64,000 nucleotides of DNA, taken from positions 2,046,001 to 2,110,000 of the forward strand of contig NZ_CP181447.1 of NCBI RefSeq assembly GCF_048001765.1, written 5' to 3'. Below are positions 25,850 to 34,931 of this stretch, piece by piece; the stretch's first letter is position 1; each line of letters starts with the position of its first letter. Source of the stretch: Bombiscardovia asteroides_K. GTDB taxonomy: Bacteria; Actinomycetota; Actinomycetes; Actinomycetales; Bifidobacteriaceae. The notes under the pieces are model-generated. The model was not told the origin of the DNA and did no database searches. It saw nothing but the letters and a program-made list of their open reading frames with translations. Position numbers and translations under genes: made by a program.

Positions 25850-26704
25850 TTTGCGAGCTTGCATAATCGGAACGCCAAACCGACGTTGAATATCATCAGC
25901 CTGTGTCGTGAGTTTCGCGGTACGCAGGACACGGATCGCATGAGTCACTAGCTCATCCAGCCGCACTACCTCTTGCCGTAACGCTTTGAGCTCGTCCTGA
26001 CGCGCGACAGTCTCGGCACCACACCATTGGCGCAACAAGTCACGGCACCGTTTACCATAAGGCTCTTCGAAGTCGCTGGACGCAACTTCTTCCGGTGTAA
26101 CAAAAATATCTTCGTCTTTATGAAAGTAACTCTTGTACCATCGCCCATGTGTTGATTCCAGTTGGACTTCTGATTCCTGTTTTTCGACCTCATGCAGCAT
26201 CTTGTCAGAGTAGAGAGTGCAGGCAGTTCTCACGATAAGCTCAGTGGTCGCCCATGGCACAATCCACCCATCTTCGTCATCAAACGATTCGGGAGCATCT
26301 CTCAGCAAAGACTCATCAATTTGCAAATATCCAGCGAGACCAGCAACATCCTTTACAGCAGTCACTCCGGTATAGCCATACGCGGGACTAGCCAACTCGT
26401 CGTCAATTAGCGTTCTAAAGACTTCGTCGATCGCAAACTCTACTGGCGCGCCTTCCAAACCAGGATGAGTATCGACTCTATCCCAGCGAGCCTCTCGAGC
26501 CTCGAACTCCACAGCATCTTTCCAGATCACCTTCAAACGAGCAGGTGGAATCCACTCCTGTCTACCCTCAAATTGTTCATCGATAAACCGGACAAGCGTC
26601 CGTGGTGGTTTCTGCGTCCCGATCTTGAGGACTTCGACCTCAACCAACGAGTCAACGCTATGCGCCCGATAACCCCAACGCTCACCAATCTCCATACACA
26701 GCAT
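25841..26704 (-). CDS. Unknown 287-aa protein
   Basis: Reads from ATG 26704 (or 26695). The N-terminal 60 residues (EIGERWGYRAHSVDSLVEVE then TLVRFIDEQFEGRQEWIPPA) look like a small beta-barrel that could bind DNA, RNA or peptide. The middle carries acidic stretches, and the C-terminus is a long helix (RQDELKALRQEVVRLDELV). Its 3' end overlaps the convergent 450-aa gene by 9 bp. It is transcribed divergently from the DUF4062 protein, with about 160 bp between. No known family is recognised. Confidence 0.5.
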   Translation of the reverse strand: MLCMEIGERWGYRAHSVDSLVEVEVLKIGTQKPPRTLVRFIDEQFEGRQEWIPPARLKVIWKDAVEFEAREARWDRVDTHPGLEGAPVEFAIDEVFRTLIDDELASPAYGYTGVTAVKDVAGLAGYLQIDESLLRDAPESFDDEDGWIVPWATTELIVRTACTLYSDKMLHEVEKQESEVQLESTHGRWYKSYFHKDEDIFVTPEEVASSDFEEPYGKRCRDLLRQWCGAETVARQDELKALRQEVVRLDELVTHAIRVLRTAKLTTQADDIQRRFGVPIMQARKSR

Positions 26705-26865
26705 TGTCCCAGACCGGAGCGACCTGCATACTATCTTTCTTTTCTTATACAGGAAGCTGATCACAGCCTCATTCCCACTCAGTCTACAGGTCAAATCCAG
26801 TCCAAAACAGCAGAAGTTTGCCAATAGTTCTGCGGATGTGGGTATGTGTTCGTAGGCTTAGGCAT

Positions 26866-27726
26866 ATGAGTTTTACTGCTTCCATCCTTCGCGTAGTGAT
26901 CGCCTCTCCTTCGGATATCACCGAAGCGCGAGATGCTGTTGAAAGAGCACTCCATAACTGGAATGATGCCAACTCTATCTCGAAACATATTGTTCTTCTT
27001 CCTTGGCGTTGGGAGACAGCTTCCGTGCCACTTCTCGGAGAACACCCTCAGTCACAGATTAACGAACAGGGCGTCGATAGCGCCGACATTGTCATCGCGC
27101 TGTTCGGTAGCCGTCTCGGTTCGCCTACACCAGGCTCGGTTTCTGGAACGGTCGAAGAGATCGAACGTTCCGTCGCCACAGGCAAACCCGTCCACCTGTA
27201 CTTCTCAACGGCGCCACTACCCCGCGATATTGACACGGCACAGCTTGATGGTTTGAGGGAATTCCGCCGTCAGATCCGTCAGCAAGGGCTGCTGGGAGAG
27301 TTCTCCAACGTTGCGCAACTGGAAAATGAAGTGTGGAAAGCGATCGAATTCGACATTGACAAGCTCGACTTCACTGTTCACGACCCTGGTTCGACCGGAC
27401 CGCATGGAGTGAGTTTTTCTGCACAGCCCCATGAAGAACGAGAACTCAAAGACTATGACAAAAGAGGCAGGGCGAGGTACACAACTCGATATTGGATTGA
27501 GATCACGAATTCCGGTGACAAGGATGCCACGGACGTCACATTCGAAGTCTTGGGTGAGAACCCGAGCATGATGCTGATCGGGGATGATGAGCCTACAACA
27601 ATTCATGCCGGTCAAGCCCGGCAACTTCACGTTATTCACTATTTCCAAAGTGGTGACCCAGATATCGTCCGCATCCACTGGGATGAGAACGGAGAAAAGA
27701 AGCAAAAGGACTTCCACGTCGGATGA
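26866..27726 (+). CDS. DUF4062/TIR-like domain protein
   Basis: A 286-aa protein. The N-terminal domain (residues 8-125) shows the DUF4062-type pattern: ILRVVIASPSDITEARDAVE, then PWRWETASVPLLG, then VDSADIVIALFGSRLGSPTP, then SGTVEEIERSVATGKPVHLY. This is a Rossmann-like fold distantly related to TIR domains that occurs in defence and signalling proteins. The C-terminal region (from about 195) looks like a beta-sandwich with YWIEITNSGDKDATDVTFEV, a CARDB-like extracellular-type fold used for binding. The ATG at 26866 is preferred over an upstream start with no ribosome site. It is inferred to be a stand-alone NAD-consuming or sensing effector; this is unproven. Confidence 0.65.
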   Translation: MSFTASILRVVIASPSDITEARDAVERALHNWNDANSISKHIVLLPWRWETASVPLLGEHPQSQINEQGVDSADIVIALFGSRLGSPTPGSVSGTVEEIERSVATGKPVHLYFSTAPLPRDIDTAQLDGLREFRRQIRQQGLLGEFSNVAQLENEVWKAIEFDIDKLDFTVHDPGSTGPHGVSFSAQPHEERELKDYDKRGRARYTTRYWIEITNSGDKDATDVTFEVLGENPSMMLIGDDEPTTIHAGQARQLHVIHYFQSGDPDIVRIHWDENGEKKQKDFHVG

Positions 27727-27733
27727 TCATCTC

Positions 27734-27853
27734 ATGAACGGACACTGCCAAAAAATCCAAGAGTCAGTCAAACCAGTAAAGACCGAGGACTGGAATGCCG
27801 TGCGCGAAACTTGGTATAACTTGAGGAACGGCTATAAAATTGCCGATGAGAAC
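27734..27853 (+). pseudogene. 5' stub of a truncated gene
   Basis: The 40 codons from ATG 27734 (MNGHCQKIQESVKPV then TEDWNAVRETWYNLRNGY) look coding and then run into the 3' end of the convergent HEPN gene, where the composition changes to AT-rich. The DUF262-HEPN cassette probably replaced the rest. No family assignment. Confidence 0.35.
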
Positions 27854-28341
27854 CATTCTATTACATGCTTGCCTTCTTCATAATCTTTTAGAGCCTCATC
27901 AAATGTAAGGTTTATCGAATTACTCATACCGTTGTGAACGAACGAGTTGCGATTACTAAGGATTTGCCCATAACTATTGATTGCATTTATCTTATGTTGT
28001 CTTACCAAAATATCGTTCTTCTGCTGGCTAATAGTTTTAAATTTTTGTTCATACTGTTCACCAAAACATTTTAAATACTTCGACGAAAGTTCGGCATATG
28101 AAATTCTTCCATTCGTACGTTTCCAGTGTTCGTGCGCAAAAACACTAAATATCTCATCCTCTCTTGAATCGACAAATTCAAACAAAGCATGCCGTATTTC
28201 AATTTCGTAAGAGGTGACAGCAGCAACAACAACCATACCTGTAAAGGCAATCTGTTGATCGGGTCTGCTTATGTAAGGATAAGCAACTTTTAACCCACCA
28301 AGAACCGTTTCAGCGTGCTGATACATGTTCTTGATCATCAT
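27832..28341 (-). CDS. HEPN domain protein (MAE_28990/RiboL-PSP-like), partner of DUF262
   Basis: A 169-aa all-helical protein with the HEPN ribonuclease signature R-x4-H: RNSFVH at residues 131-136, with the polar residue after Arg typical of active HEPN RNases. A conserved N-terminal helix pair (VAAVTSYEIEIRHALFEFV) completes the fold. Its start lies 32 bp inside the DUF262 gene, so the two are translationally coupled. HEPN toxins paired with DUF262 proteins are known in computational surveys of defence loci. It is probably an RNA-cutting abortive-infection effector (inference). Confidence 0.75.
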   Translation of the reverse strand: MMIKNMYQHAETVLGGLKVAYPYISRPDQQIAFTGMVVVAAVTSYEIEIRHALFEFVDSREDEIFSVFAHEHWKRTNGRISYAELSSKYLKCFGEQYEQKFKTISQQKNDILVRQHKINAINSYGQILSNRNSFVHNGMSNSINLTFDEALKDYEEGKHVIEWFSSAIL

Positions 28342-29431
28342 CGTTATATTGTTTCTTACTGAGATATTTAAGAACAGTAAGAATCCTAAGTTGAACTGTT
28401 TTCTCGTCGGTCGTATTTGTCGTTGTTCTGTCGATAAACTTCGTATCCTGCTTCAGCCTATTCCAATTCTGGGCAAGGTGCTCGATATCGAGCTCATCGT
28501 AATTTCCAATCAGCACGGATAACACCGAATCTAATGTCGCAACGTTCAGTCGACCGCGCGGATGAAATGGTCTTGAACCAAACCTACTGCAGGCGAGCTC
28601 TGTCGCTCTCGTAAAGGCAACTTTAAAATGGTACGCAGTTTCAATTGTTGCTTCTCGGTTTTCTTCTATGACTTTATTCAAGAATTCCGTTAAGGGTTTT
28701 TCGTATTGGTCTCTATAAAAAGATAGCGCAAACACTCTTAGTACTAGCTCAGTATCTTTTTGTCGTCTATCTTGTGTCGGTTTACCCAACAAAGCTCGCC
28801 AATTCGAATCACTATTAAGTTGTTTAAGCCCTTCATTGAAAGGACCTCGATACACAACGTTTCTAATTTCTTGGCTACTTAAGCGGGTGCCCCCAGTGTT
28901 TAAGCGTTCGAAGATGTAATAGGCACTGGAGCCATCGTTGTCGGGCTGAATCTGCTGGACATTCATTACACGAATGACACTGGAGCGAAGTTTGCGCTGT
29001 TGCTTCTGATCAAGTTCATCGAAAGATTTACCCGCCCAGGGAGCTTTATCACTTAGTCCAGTCAGACGGAATACTTTTCGACTCCCATTGGGTCGTTCTC
29101 CACCGAAAAAGCCCTCGAGATAATAAATTATACTGGTAAGCCTTTGCTGCCCATCAATAACTTGGAACTGATTGTTACTATCGAGGTAGAAAAACAGTTG
29201 TGGAACTGGCAGCCCTGTAAGAAACGAGTCAATTAATAATGAAGCTTGCTTTTGACTCCATACATAATTTCGCTGGTACTCAGGTATAAATATGTCACCT
29301 TGTTTCCACATATCAAGCAAGACTTGAAAGGTCAAATCTGAAGGATATGTCATGACATCATACGTTAAATAAGGTATTTCTTCATTGTCTAAATCTTCTT
29401 GACCTTCATACTCCAATTCATCTTCCGCCAT
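28310..29431 (-). CDS. DUF262 domain protein (GmrSD/ParB-like)
   Basis: A 373-aa protein with the DUF262 hallmarks IPEYQRNYVWSQKQASLLID (residues 49-68), LPVPQLFFY and IDGQQRLTSI (92-101). This ParB/sulfiredoxin-like fold binds and hydrolyses NTP, as in GmrS, where it works with a DUF1524 nuclease. Here no DUF1524 HNH motif is visible in the C-terminal half. The partner appears to be the downstream HEPN protein, which overlaps it by 32 bp. Starts at ATG 29431 with GAGGG upstream. AT-rich relative to its neighbours, which suggests separate acquisition. Confidence 0.85.
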   Translation of the reverse strand: MAEDELEYEGQEDLDNEEIPYLTYDVMTYPSDLTFQVLLDMWKQGDIFIPEYQRNYVWSQKQASLLIDSFLTGLPVPQLFFYLDSNNQFQVIDGQQRLTSIIYYLEGFFGGERPNGSRKVFRLTGLSDKAPWAGKSFDELDQKQQRKLRSSVIRVMNVQQIQPDNDGSSAYYIFERLNTGGTRLSSQEIRNVVYRGPFNEGLKQLNSDSNWRALLGKPTQDRRQKDTELVLRVFALSFYRDQYEKPLTEFLNKVIEENREATIETAYHFKVAFTRATELACSRFGSRPFHPRGRLNVATLDSVLSVLIGNYDELDIEHLAQNWNRLKQDTKFIDRTTTNTTDEKTVQLRILTVLKYLSKKQYNDDDQEHVSAR

Positions 29432-29559
29432 ATTTCAATTCCCTCATCGATAATCCAGCTTTTGTACGTATGTCAGCTAGCTTACACGGGTGGATGTCCG
29501 ATAGCGGTATTGTGTTCCCCATTCTTCTTTTTTATCCGCCTTGATATAATGATCCTCTA

Positions 29560-29920
29560 CAAGAAGTCAAACACTGAAGTTCTGCGCCCTATACAGAACG
29601 ATGCCCGCAGGGCGGAAACATCATCGCTTGTGATGGCCACCGCTCGTACATCCTCGACAACCATCTCCAGACGTTTAAGTCATGAATGTAGGCATAATAA
29701 GGGTAATTCCCGAGTTTTTGAGCAAATAGGCTTTTGTCGGCCTGTGTGCGCTTTCAGTTCGCTGTGTTCTAGTGTCATTGAGTCGGAACACGTCCAGGTA
29801 GCGGCGGCTGGACCATTGGTTGCTGGCGACGTAGCGGATGCTCGGGTGGTGAGCATCAGAGTGGCAGCACTCTTGAACTAACGGTCATAGCGTTTTCGAG
29901 TTAGTGTCATCATGAACACC
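29560..29920 (-). pseudogene. Degenerate IS3-type orfA-like fragment and other scraps
   Basis: The 620 bp between the DUF262 gene and the next pseudogene contain no intact gene. On the minus strand near 29914 a start with an upstream AAAGG reads MTLTRKRYDR, stop, FKSAATLML, the pattern of an IS3-family orfA N-terminus with a nonsense codon. It degenerates after about 20 codons. A further plus-strand frame near 29600-29690 may be another scrap. Decay makes the assignment tentative. Confidence 0.3.
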
Positions 29921-30053
29921 TTTCACGGTTAAATGGGCGCCCCAAAATATTACCCTCTCCGAATTCCATAACATTCGAGTAAAGGACTTTATATCTTCTG
30001 TACCGGCAGAACAGACGCCGAACCGCCCTCACAACCTTATAATGCTGACATGG

Positions 30054-30963
30054 TCAGAGACCCAGATATTTCTTGAACTCATCATCCGTCATTGGCGTAA
30101 AATCCTTCAGAACTTCAGAACGATATTCCTCAACAAGATCACGACCCTGTCGCTTATACTTTACCGCTTGTATGTTGTTAAGTTCCCGTTTATCAGGAAA
30201 TTCGTCTTTGATTTTTTGTTTAGTCGGTGCAAGCTTTCTACTATCTGATGTGTATGTCGTCCTTTCATCTTGAATAGTCTCAGTAGCAAAACGATTGTAG
30301 AACGGTGTCAAATCCATCAAAGATCGCCAGAAAACCCATTTTTTAGGGACCAGCAGAAGGCAATCTTCGCGCATGGTCGATGTCGTAGGATCTATCAGAA
30401 GAAATGGTTTGGTTATAAGCTGCCTTGTTCCAGAATTGTAAACTTCTCTATCCTGGTTTCGTGTTTTTGTTTTTAAAGCCGGATACTTATTCAACATTGA
30501 ATGATTGAATTGAACTAATTCTGGATAAATAATCCTTGTCGTTATATCTGAAATTCGATCTGGTCCAATTCCATCGAAAAACAGCCGAATATCTTCGAGT
30601 CTGTGGAGTGCAGCGTACTGAACAACAGGCATCGATAGTTGACGCCATATATCATCTGCATAGTGAGGGCCAACGCCACTCCCTCTCGGGTGTCCTCTAC
30701 TAAGACCAAGACGAGTTTCGTTCACCTCGCCTAAGGCAGATAGAAGGATCCCGACCTGCTGCCAAACTTGCTGCAGATGTCGATTGTCGGAGACGTATAA
30801 TTTCCGAGAAAAATGATACAAGGTGTTTTTCAGCTGACCTACCCAAAACTGATGGATCCGCACGAATGGCACTTGGATCGAGAAACACCTCATTGTCACC
30901 AGAAATCTCGACATCTACAAATTCTACAGGACTGCTAATTCCATATCGCTTAGTAACTCTCAT
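30054..30963 (-). pseudogene. Frameshifted gene of an unknown island-associated family
   Basis: Two overlapping frames make one protein. The first, from ATG 30963 (MRVTKRYGISSPVEFVDVEI), runs through DPSAIRADP and KHLVSFFSEIIR. The second continues SDNRHLQQVWQQVGILLSAL, then LGLSRGHPRGSGVGP, then FDGIGPDRISDITTRIIYP, to the end at 30054. Frames switch near 30795, where one extra C in CGTCTCCGAC would explain the break. The joined product would be about 300 aa and resembles a hypothetical-protein family seen on bacterial islands, with no function I can name. Either a true frameshift or a sequencing error. Confidence 0.65.
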
Positions 30964-31416
30964 ATGTGTATCTCTTTCCAGAGTGCAACTACGCACAAAA
31001 CATATTCGTCATGGTACTACGAATTTGTTTTTTCTATGGCTTCCGTGAGCGCAGCAGGATACTTGGACACGTTGTTGTGTTTGCTTGTTCATGCTATCAG
31101 ACCGAGTGAACGGCGGTATTGATCCTGGGTTCTAGATAGAAGTGCAACAGGGGTGCAACGCCTTGCCTACGGTTGGGATTGTCGACGAATATCTGTTAAT
31201 ACAAGCAACCGGTTGCCCGGCTGTATCTTGGCGCCATGGAGTGACTGCTGGAATTCATACAGGGTCTCCAAATAACATTCGTCGATTGAGACGCTTCGTT
31301 GATTCTGTGTATCTATACCACCGCTAGGTTCGGGTTAAGTCCTCGTTCAAGTTGCCATGGTTTTTGATTATTCTTTCCTGCCTTTTCTGACTTGCGAGAA
31401 AGCTATGGCGATTGCG
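30964..31416. other. Gene-free gap
   Basis: 453 bp with no convincing gene, repeat or RNA seen. It presumably holds the promoter of the leftward gene starting at 30963. Confidence 0.4.
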
Positions 31417-32340
31417 TCAGGATCTTCCTGCTTCTTGGAGTCTGCGCAGGATATTTGCCAGGAGAATTACCGAGTCTGCGGCAATTCCTGTTGATGTGCG
31501 ATCCGCTCTGGGTGAGTGCTTCATCTTGTGTGCAAGTGCCGATGCCTTTTTGACCAGACCACGAAGCTCCTGATTTGAAGCTCCTGGGAGTCTGCGATCA
31601 ATGTACGCTCCAATGCGGATATCCGTTTTATCTACAGGCGGAGGAGTACTTCCTTCGGGACAATCGGTTTTGGGATCATAGACCGTCGCGCTGAGCGCTT
31701 CGAGGACGCCGACGCACCTGTTGCCAACGTCTTTGTAGTCTGCAACGGATAGTGCGGAACGGAACCGTTCCCTCAGCTGTTGAATATATTCGTCTACCAT
31801 CGGCCAACCGAGAGCATCGCGTGGAGATACTGGCCGCGTCAACTCGTTGGTAATCTCCCGCTCCTGGAGTTGTTCCAACTGCTCCAGGATGGGCTCGAAC
31901 ACCTTGCCGATCATTGCGCGACGTGCCTGCCAACTCCCGTAGCCGTCATGGGCTAGCCAGTATTCCTTGAACGATGTGAAATCGATCCACGGCGGACGGA
32001 ATCGCACACCGTGGCGCAGGAGCACCAATCGAAGGGATCTCAATGCGTCATGAGACTGCTCGTTAGTGATGGTGACTTGTGCCTCATTCGTTCCGTAGGA
32101 CTCGTATTCACCGCGTATAGCACGGGTAAGACCGATTGCCGAGTCAAGGTCATTGTCTCCGACGATCGGCTCTTTTGCAAGGTGATCCACAAGCTCCATG
32201 TTCAAGACTCGTTTCCCTTCCTCGGCGGCACCCCATCCCGAGTCCGGGTCATGAACTTGTTGAAAAAAGTCATCGAATCTCATATATTCCAGTATTCGAG
32301 CAGAGCCCGACCTTCCATCAATCTCGTACGTTAGGCGCAT
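31417..32340 (-). CDS. Abi-like hypothetical protein
   Basis: A 307-aa soluble protein starting MRLTYEIDGRSGSARI at 32340. The N-terminal half has no recognisable motif. The C-terminal third (DYKDVGNRCVGVLEALSATV then LRGLVKKASALAHKMKH then GIAADSVILLANILRRL) is helical and resembles the arrangement of abortive-infection C-terminal or HEPN-like domains, although a clear R-x4-H is not seen. Its location among defence genes supports a role in phage response. The family call is tentative. Confidence 0.5.
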   Translation of the reverse strand: MRLTYEIDGRSGSARILEYMRFDDFFQQVHDPDSGWGAAEEGKRVLNMELVDHLAKEPIVGDNDLDSAIGLTRAIRGEYESYGTNEAQVTITNEQSHDALRSLRLVLLRHGVRFRPPWIDFTSFKEYWLAHDGYGSWQARRAMIGKVFEPILEQLEQLQEREITNELTRPVSPRDALGWPMVDEYIQQLRERFRSALSVADYKDVGNRCVGVLEALSATVYDPKTDCPEGSTPPPVDKTDIRIGAYIDRRLPGASNQELRGLVKKASALAHKMKHSPRADRTSTGIAADSVILLANILRRLQEAGRS

Positions 32341-32345
32341 GCTGG

Positions 32346-32810
32346 TCACTGGCGTCTACGTCCCCGCGGTCTTATGGCACCTCCTGTACTGATAATGGCG
32401 GCGCGCGCATTCAACCGGCCCACGCCAAGCTTCTTGGTGATTTCAGCGAGAGTCAGACCGCTCTCGTAAAGCCCTCGGGCCTCTTCCCGAACATCAAGGG
32501 AAAGATCATGATTGCGCGTCGGCTGCCCGGCACCGGTGACGATCTTCCAAACGGTGCTGCGGTAGATGTCGAAGCTGCTTGCAATCTCCTTGACAGGCGT
32601 CCCTGCGGCATACGCCTCGAGGACTTTCTGACGAGACGGGTAGCTCAAACGAGTTTGAGTTTTGAGCGCCCTGTCCACGACGCGCCCACGAACATCGCTC
32701 CGCAGAGCCTTCGACGGACGGGACAGGAAGGCCCGTTTCCCCTGCAACGCCCGGGAAATCAGTGACTTGAGCGCTACCGACTGGTTTGAAAGACCCCTAT
32801 GCAGGCGCAC
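32346..32810 (-). CDS. Helix-turn-helix protein of the recombinase-associated type (possibly 5' truncated)
   Basis: Up to 154 aa containing two successive helix-turn-helix units, SRQKVLEAYAAGTPVKEIAS (with FDIYRSTVWKI) and LSLDVREEARGLYESGLTLA (with EITKKLGVG). Such double-HTH proteins typically lie next to serine-recombinase genes in actinobacteria. No recombinase is present. The only far-upstream start is a GTG that falls on the edge of the 82-bp repeat, without a ribosome site, so the gene may have lost its real 5' end at that junction. It lies 5 bp upstream of the Abi-like gene on the same strand. Confidence 0.55.
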   Translation of the reverse strand: MRLHRGLSNQSVALKSLISRALQGKRAFLSRPSKALRSDVRGRVVDRALKTQTRLSYPSRQKVLEAYAAGTPVKEIASSFDIYRSTVWKIVTGAGQPTRNHDLSLDVREEARGLYESGLTLAEITKKLGVGRLNARAAIISTGGAIRPRGRRRQ

Positions 32811-32888
32811 TTTTTCTGCTGGTTTGCTTTTGGCGGCTCAGCGATGGGCAGGGACTAGCAGCGCAAGCACGGTTCAGAGCTCTTCTCG
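32807..32888 (+). repeat. 82-bp direct repeat, copy 2
   Basis: Matches 18524-18605 with three mismatches. In copy 1 it is fused to the tRNA-Lys 3' end; here only the GCAC tetranucleotide of the tRNA is retained. Between this repeat and the lipoprotein gene (32889-33108) lies the exporter promoter region. Confidence 0.85.
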
Positions 32889-33108
32889 AGGGCTGATCCC
32901 AACGAGAATGGCTCTTGGTGGGTTCCAACGCCAAGAGCCATTCCACCTCAGATGCTGCTGCGCTATTAGACAACAGGCAGCCTGATATTGGCGAAAAGAG
33001 ATGCTACAATCTTGCTACTGGCAACAGAGTTGTTGTGGCAGTGTATGCCAGTATCGGCAATATAAACGATGTTCTTTGTGTGGAAGAGGACCTTTTAGGG
33101 AGGTACTC

Positions 33109-33864
33109 ATGATGCATGTGCAAAAACTCATGAAAAATGTTGTGCTTCTCGCAGTCCTGCTTTCTATGACCATACTTTGCGGTTGTGGCGGCCAGAAGTC
33201 TTCTCAGAATCAAGCCCACGAAAAGAGCAGCGCTGAGCACAGTGGGTCTCTGGCCCAAGAGAAGAGCAGCGCTGAGCATGTTGAGTCTCTTGAGAGTATT
33301 TTCAAATCATATGCTTCCCGTGAGGATTTGGACGACTTCGAGCGAGATGTGTTGAATCGTGCAGTAAAAACAGGTCATATTGATCCTGCCGACTATGAAG
33401 CTGCCCACGACAAATATCTGGAGTGCATGGCTAATGCAGGATATGATGAGCACGACACCAAAATGCCCGATGGGCTTTATCAGAGTTCAGAGAACATGGA
33501 CCCAAACACTGATAGTAAGCAATGGTTTAAGCAGTCCGTTACATGTTCTGACCATACGATTAAAATAATAGAAGGTCTGTTCCGCGACCAGCAAGATAAT
33601 CCCGAGCGCTATAAAGATTCTGGAATTTTGGCAGCACAATGTCTGATGGATGCGGGGATTGTAGATACAACATATACAGCGGCAAAATTCAATGAATCAG
33701 CCCAAATTCTGCAGACTCAAAGTGAAAATGATGATAATGACCATCGCACTCTTCAAGAAATTTTTGGTTTCCCTGTAGCAGGTAAGCAAGGATCCCAGGC
33801 GCGGTATTGTCTTTCTTTGGGGAATGTGGGCATTACCGTAAGTAATGGGGTAGATAATCCATGA
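33109..33864 (+). CDS. Lipoprotein, unknown, upstream of ABC exporter
   Basis: A 251-aa secreted lipoprotein. The signal peptide MMHVQKLMKNVVLLAVLLSM is followed by lipobox LCGC, with the lipidated Cys near residue 26. Two imperfect copies of a short polar repeat follow (EKSSAEHSGSLAQ / EKSSAEHVESL). The mature domain has a Cys pair and ends at an ATGA overlap with the adaptor gene. A strong AGGGAGG precedes the ATG at 33109. The 3' half is duplicated at 18615-18925. It probably works with the exporter as a substrate-binding or immunity lipoprotein (inference). Confidence 0.75.
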   Translation: MMHVQKLMKNVVLLAVLLSMTILCGCGGQKSSQNQAHEKSSAEHSGSLAQEKSSAEHVESLESIFKSYASREDLDDFERDVLNRAVKTGHIDPADYEAAHDKYLECMANAGYDEHDTKMPDGLYQSSENMDPNTDSKQWFKQSVTCSDHTIKIIEGLFRDQQDNPERYKDSGILAAQCLMDAGIVDTTYTAAKFNESAQILQTQSENDDNDHRTLQEIFGFPVAGKQGSQARYCLSLGNVGITVSNGVDNP

Positions 33865-34931
33865 AAAATCCTCCACATTTCAAAAAATCACGAGGCAGAC
33901 TCACTTCAGCGCTCATATTGTTATCTGCTGTCGTTGTTCTAATAGGGGCAGGCTGTGCCGCTGGAATAGTCATGGCATCACGTTTTACCCCTCGGACTTT
34001 AGCCCAGGCAGAATCGACTCATAAGGCTCCTGTCACTACGGAGAATTTTTTGGATTCGCATCCAGTGAAAGTTGGTTTTGATGTTGCGGCTGATACTCCT
34101 CTGTCATGGAGTGGTTCAGGCATGGTTACCGCGACGGCCATTCAGGGAAGCGGTGAAATTACCTCTGGCAGTTCCCCGTTTTCGGTCAATAATGTACCAG
34201 TTCTGGCAATCCATTCCTCTTTGCCCTTCTATCGTGATTTAGGCCCTCAAGACCAAGGAGACGATGTGGCAGCGTTGCGCGAGGAGTTGTCTCGCATGGG
34301 GTATGCAGTTCAATCGTCGAAGCCCAAGATCTTTGATAGGTTTATGCGTGCGGCTCTATTAGATGTGCAGACCAAGAAGGGACTGGCGGACGAGGGATTA
34401 CTAAAACTTGAGCACGTCGTGTGGTTGCCTGCGGAAAAGATTCAAGTTGGAGAGTGGAAGTTAACACTTGGAGCCCAAGCAGAACAAGAATTAGGCCTCG
34501 TAAAAGGTCGTTTGAGTGCTGTGCGCGTACAGAAAATGCCTGAATCATTGGCTCCAGGCAATCACGTGATAAACCTCTTTGGTAAGCGCGGTGCCGTATC
34601 GCAAGAAGGGTTGTGCTCGGATAAAGCGTTTCTGGATACTATTGCTGCCAGTCCAGAGTTTGCTTCGATCTCCGGCAATCATGATGCCCTCGCAGCTGGA
34701 GTTGATGGGAGCATACAACTAGAGAATCCAATAAAAGCCTTTAAAATCCCGGTAGGAGCTGTCTTCGCATACAAAGATGACCATGCATGCATACAAACAG
34801 GTTCTGAGGCCAGGCGGATTACAATTGTGGGTTCGAACGGCGGGTTCGTTATGGCATCTTCTTCTAAGCCTTTACAATCTGTCAATCTTGGCTCAGCCAT
34901 CGATACAACTTCCTGCAAGGTCGCTCAATGA
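33861..34931 (+). CDS. Membrane-anchored adaptor with peptidoglycan-binding-like domain
   Basis: A 356-aa protein with one N-terminal membrane helix (about residues 15-38, after KKSRGRL), then an extracellular region. A PG_binding_1-like stretch, LGPQDQGDDVAALREELSRM (then GYAV) near residue 130, is typical of adaptors that replace the HlyD/MacA hairpin in Gram-positive MacB-type exporters. A C-terminal beta domain follows. It overlaps the lipoprotein and ATPase genes by 4 bp each. It presumably links the FtsX permease to the cell wall or captures the exported peptide. Confidence 0.75.
   Translation: MKNPPHFKKSRGRLTSALILLSAVVVLIGAGCAAGIVMASRFTPRTLAQAESTHKAPVTTENFLDSHPVKVGFDVAADTPLSWSGSGMVTATAIQGSGEITSGSSPFSVNNVPVLAIHSSLPFYRDLGPQDQGDDVAALREELSRMGYAVQSSKPKIFDRFMRAALLDVQTKKGLADEGLLKLEHVVWLPAEKIQVGEWKLTLGAQAEQELGLVKGRLSAVRVQKMPESLAPGNHVINLFGKRGAVSQEGLCSDKAFLDTIAASPEFASISGNHDALAAGVDGSIQLENPIKAFKIPVGAVFAYKDDHACIQTGSEARRITIVGSNGGFVMASSSKPLQSVNLGSAIDTTSCKVAQ

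Noticed and set aside
29399..29881. A 160-codon rightward frame after the DUF262 gene
   Set aside because: Low-complexity translation over what appears to be transposase debris on the other strand.
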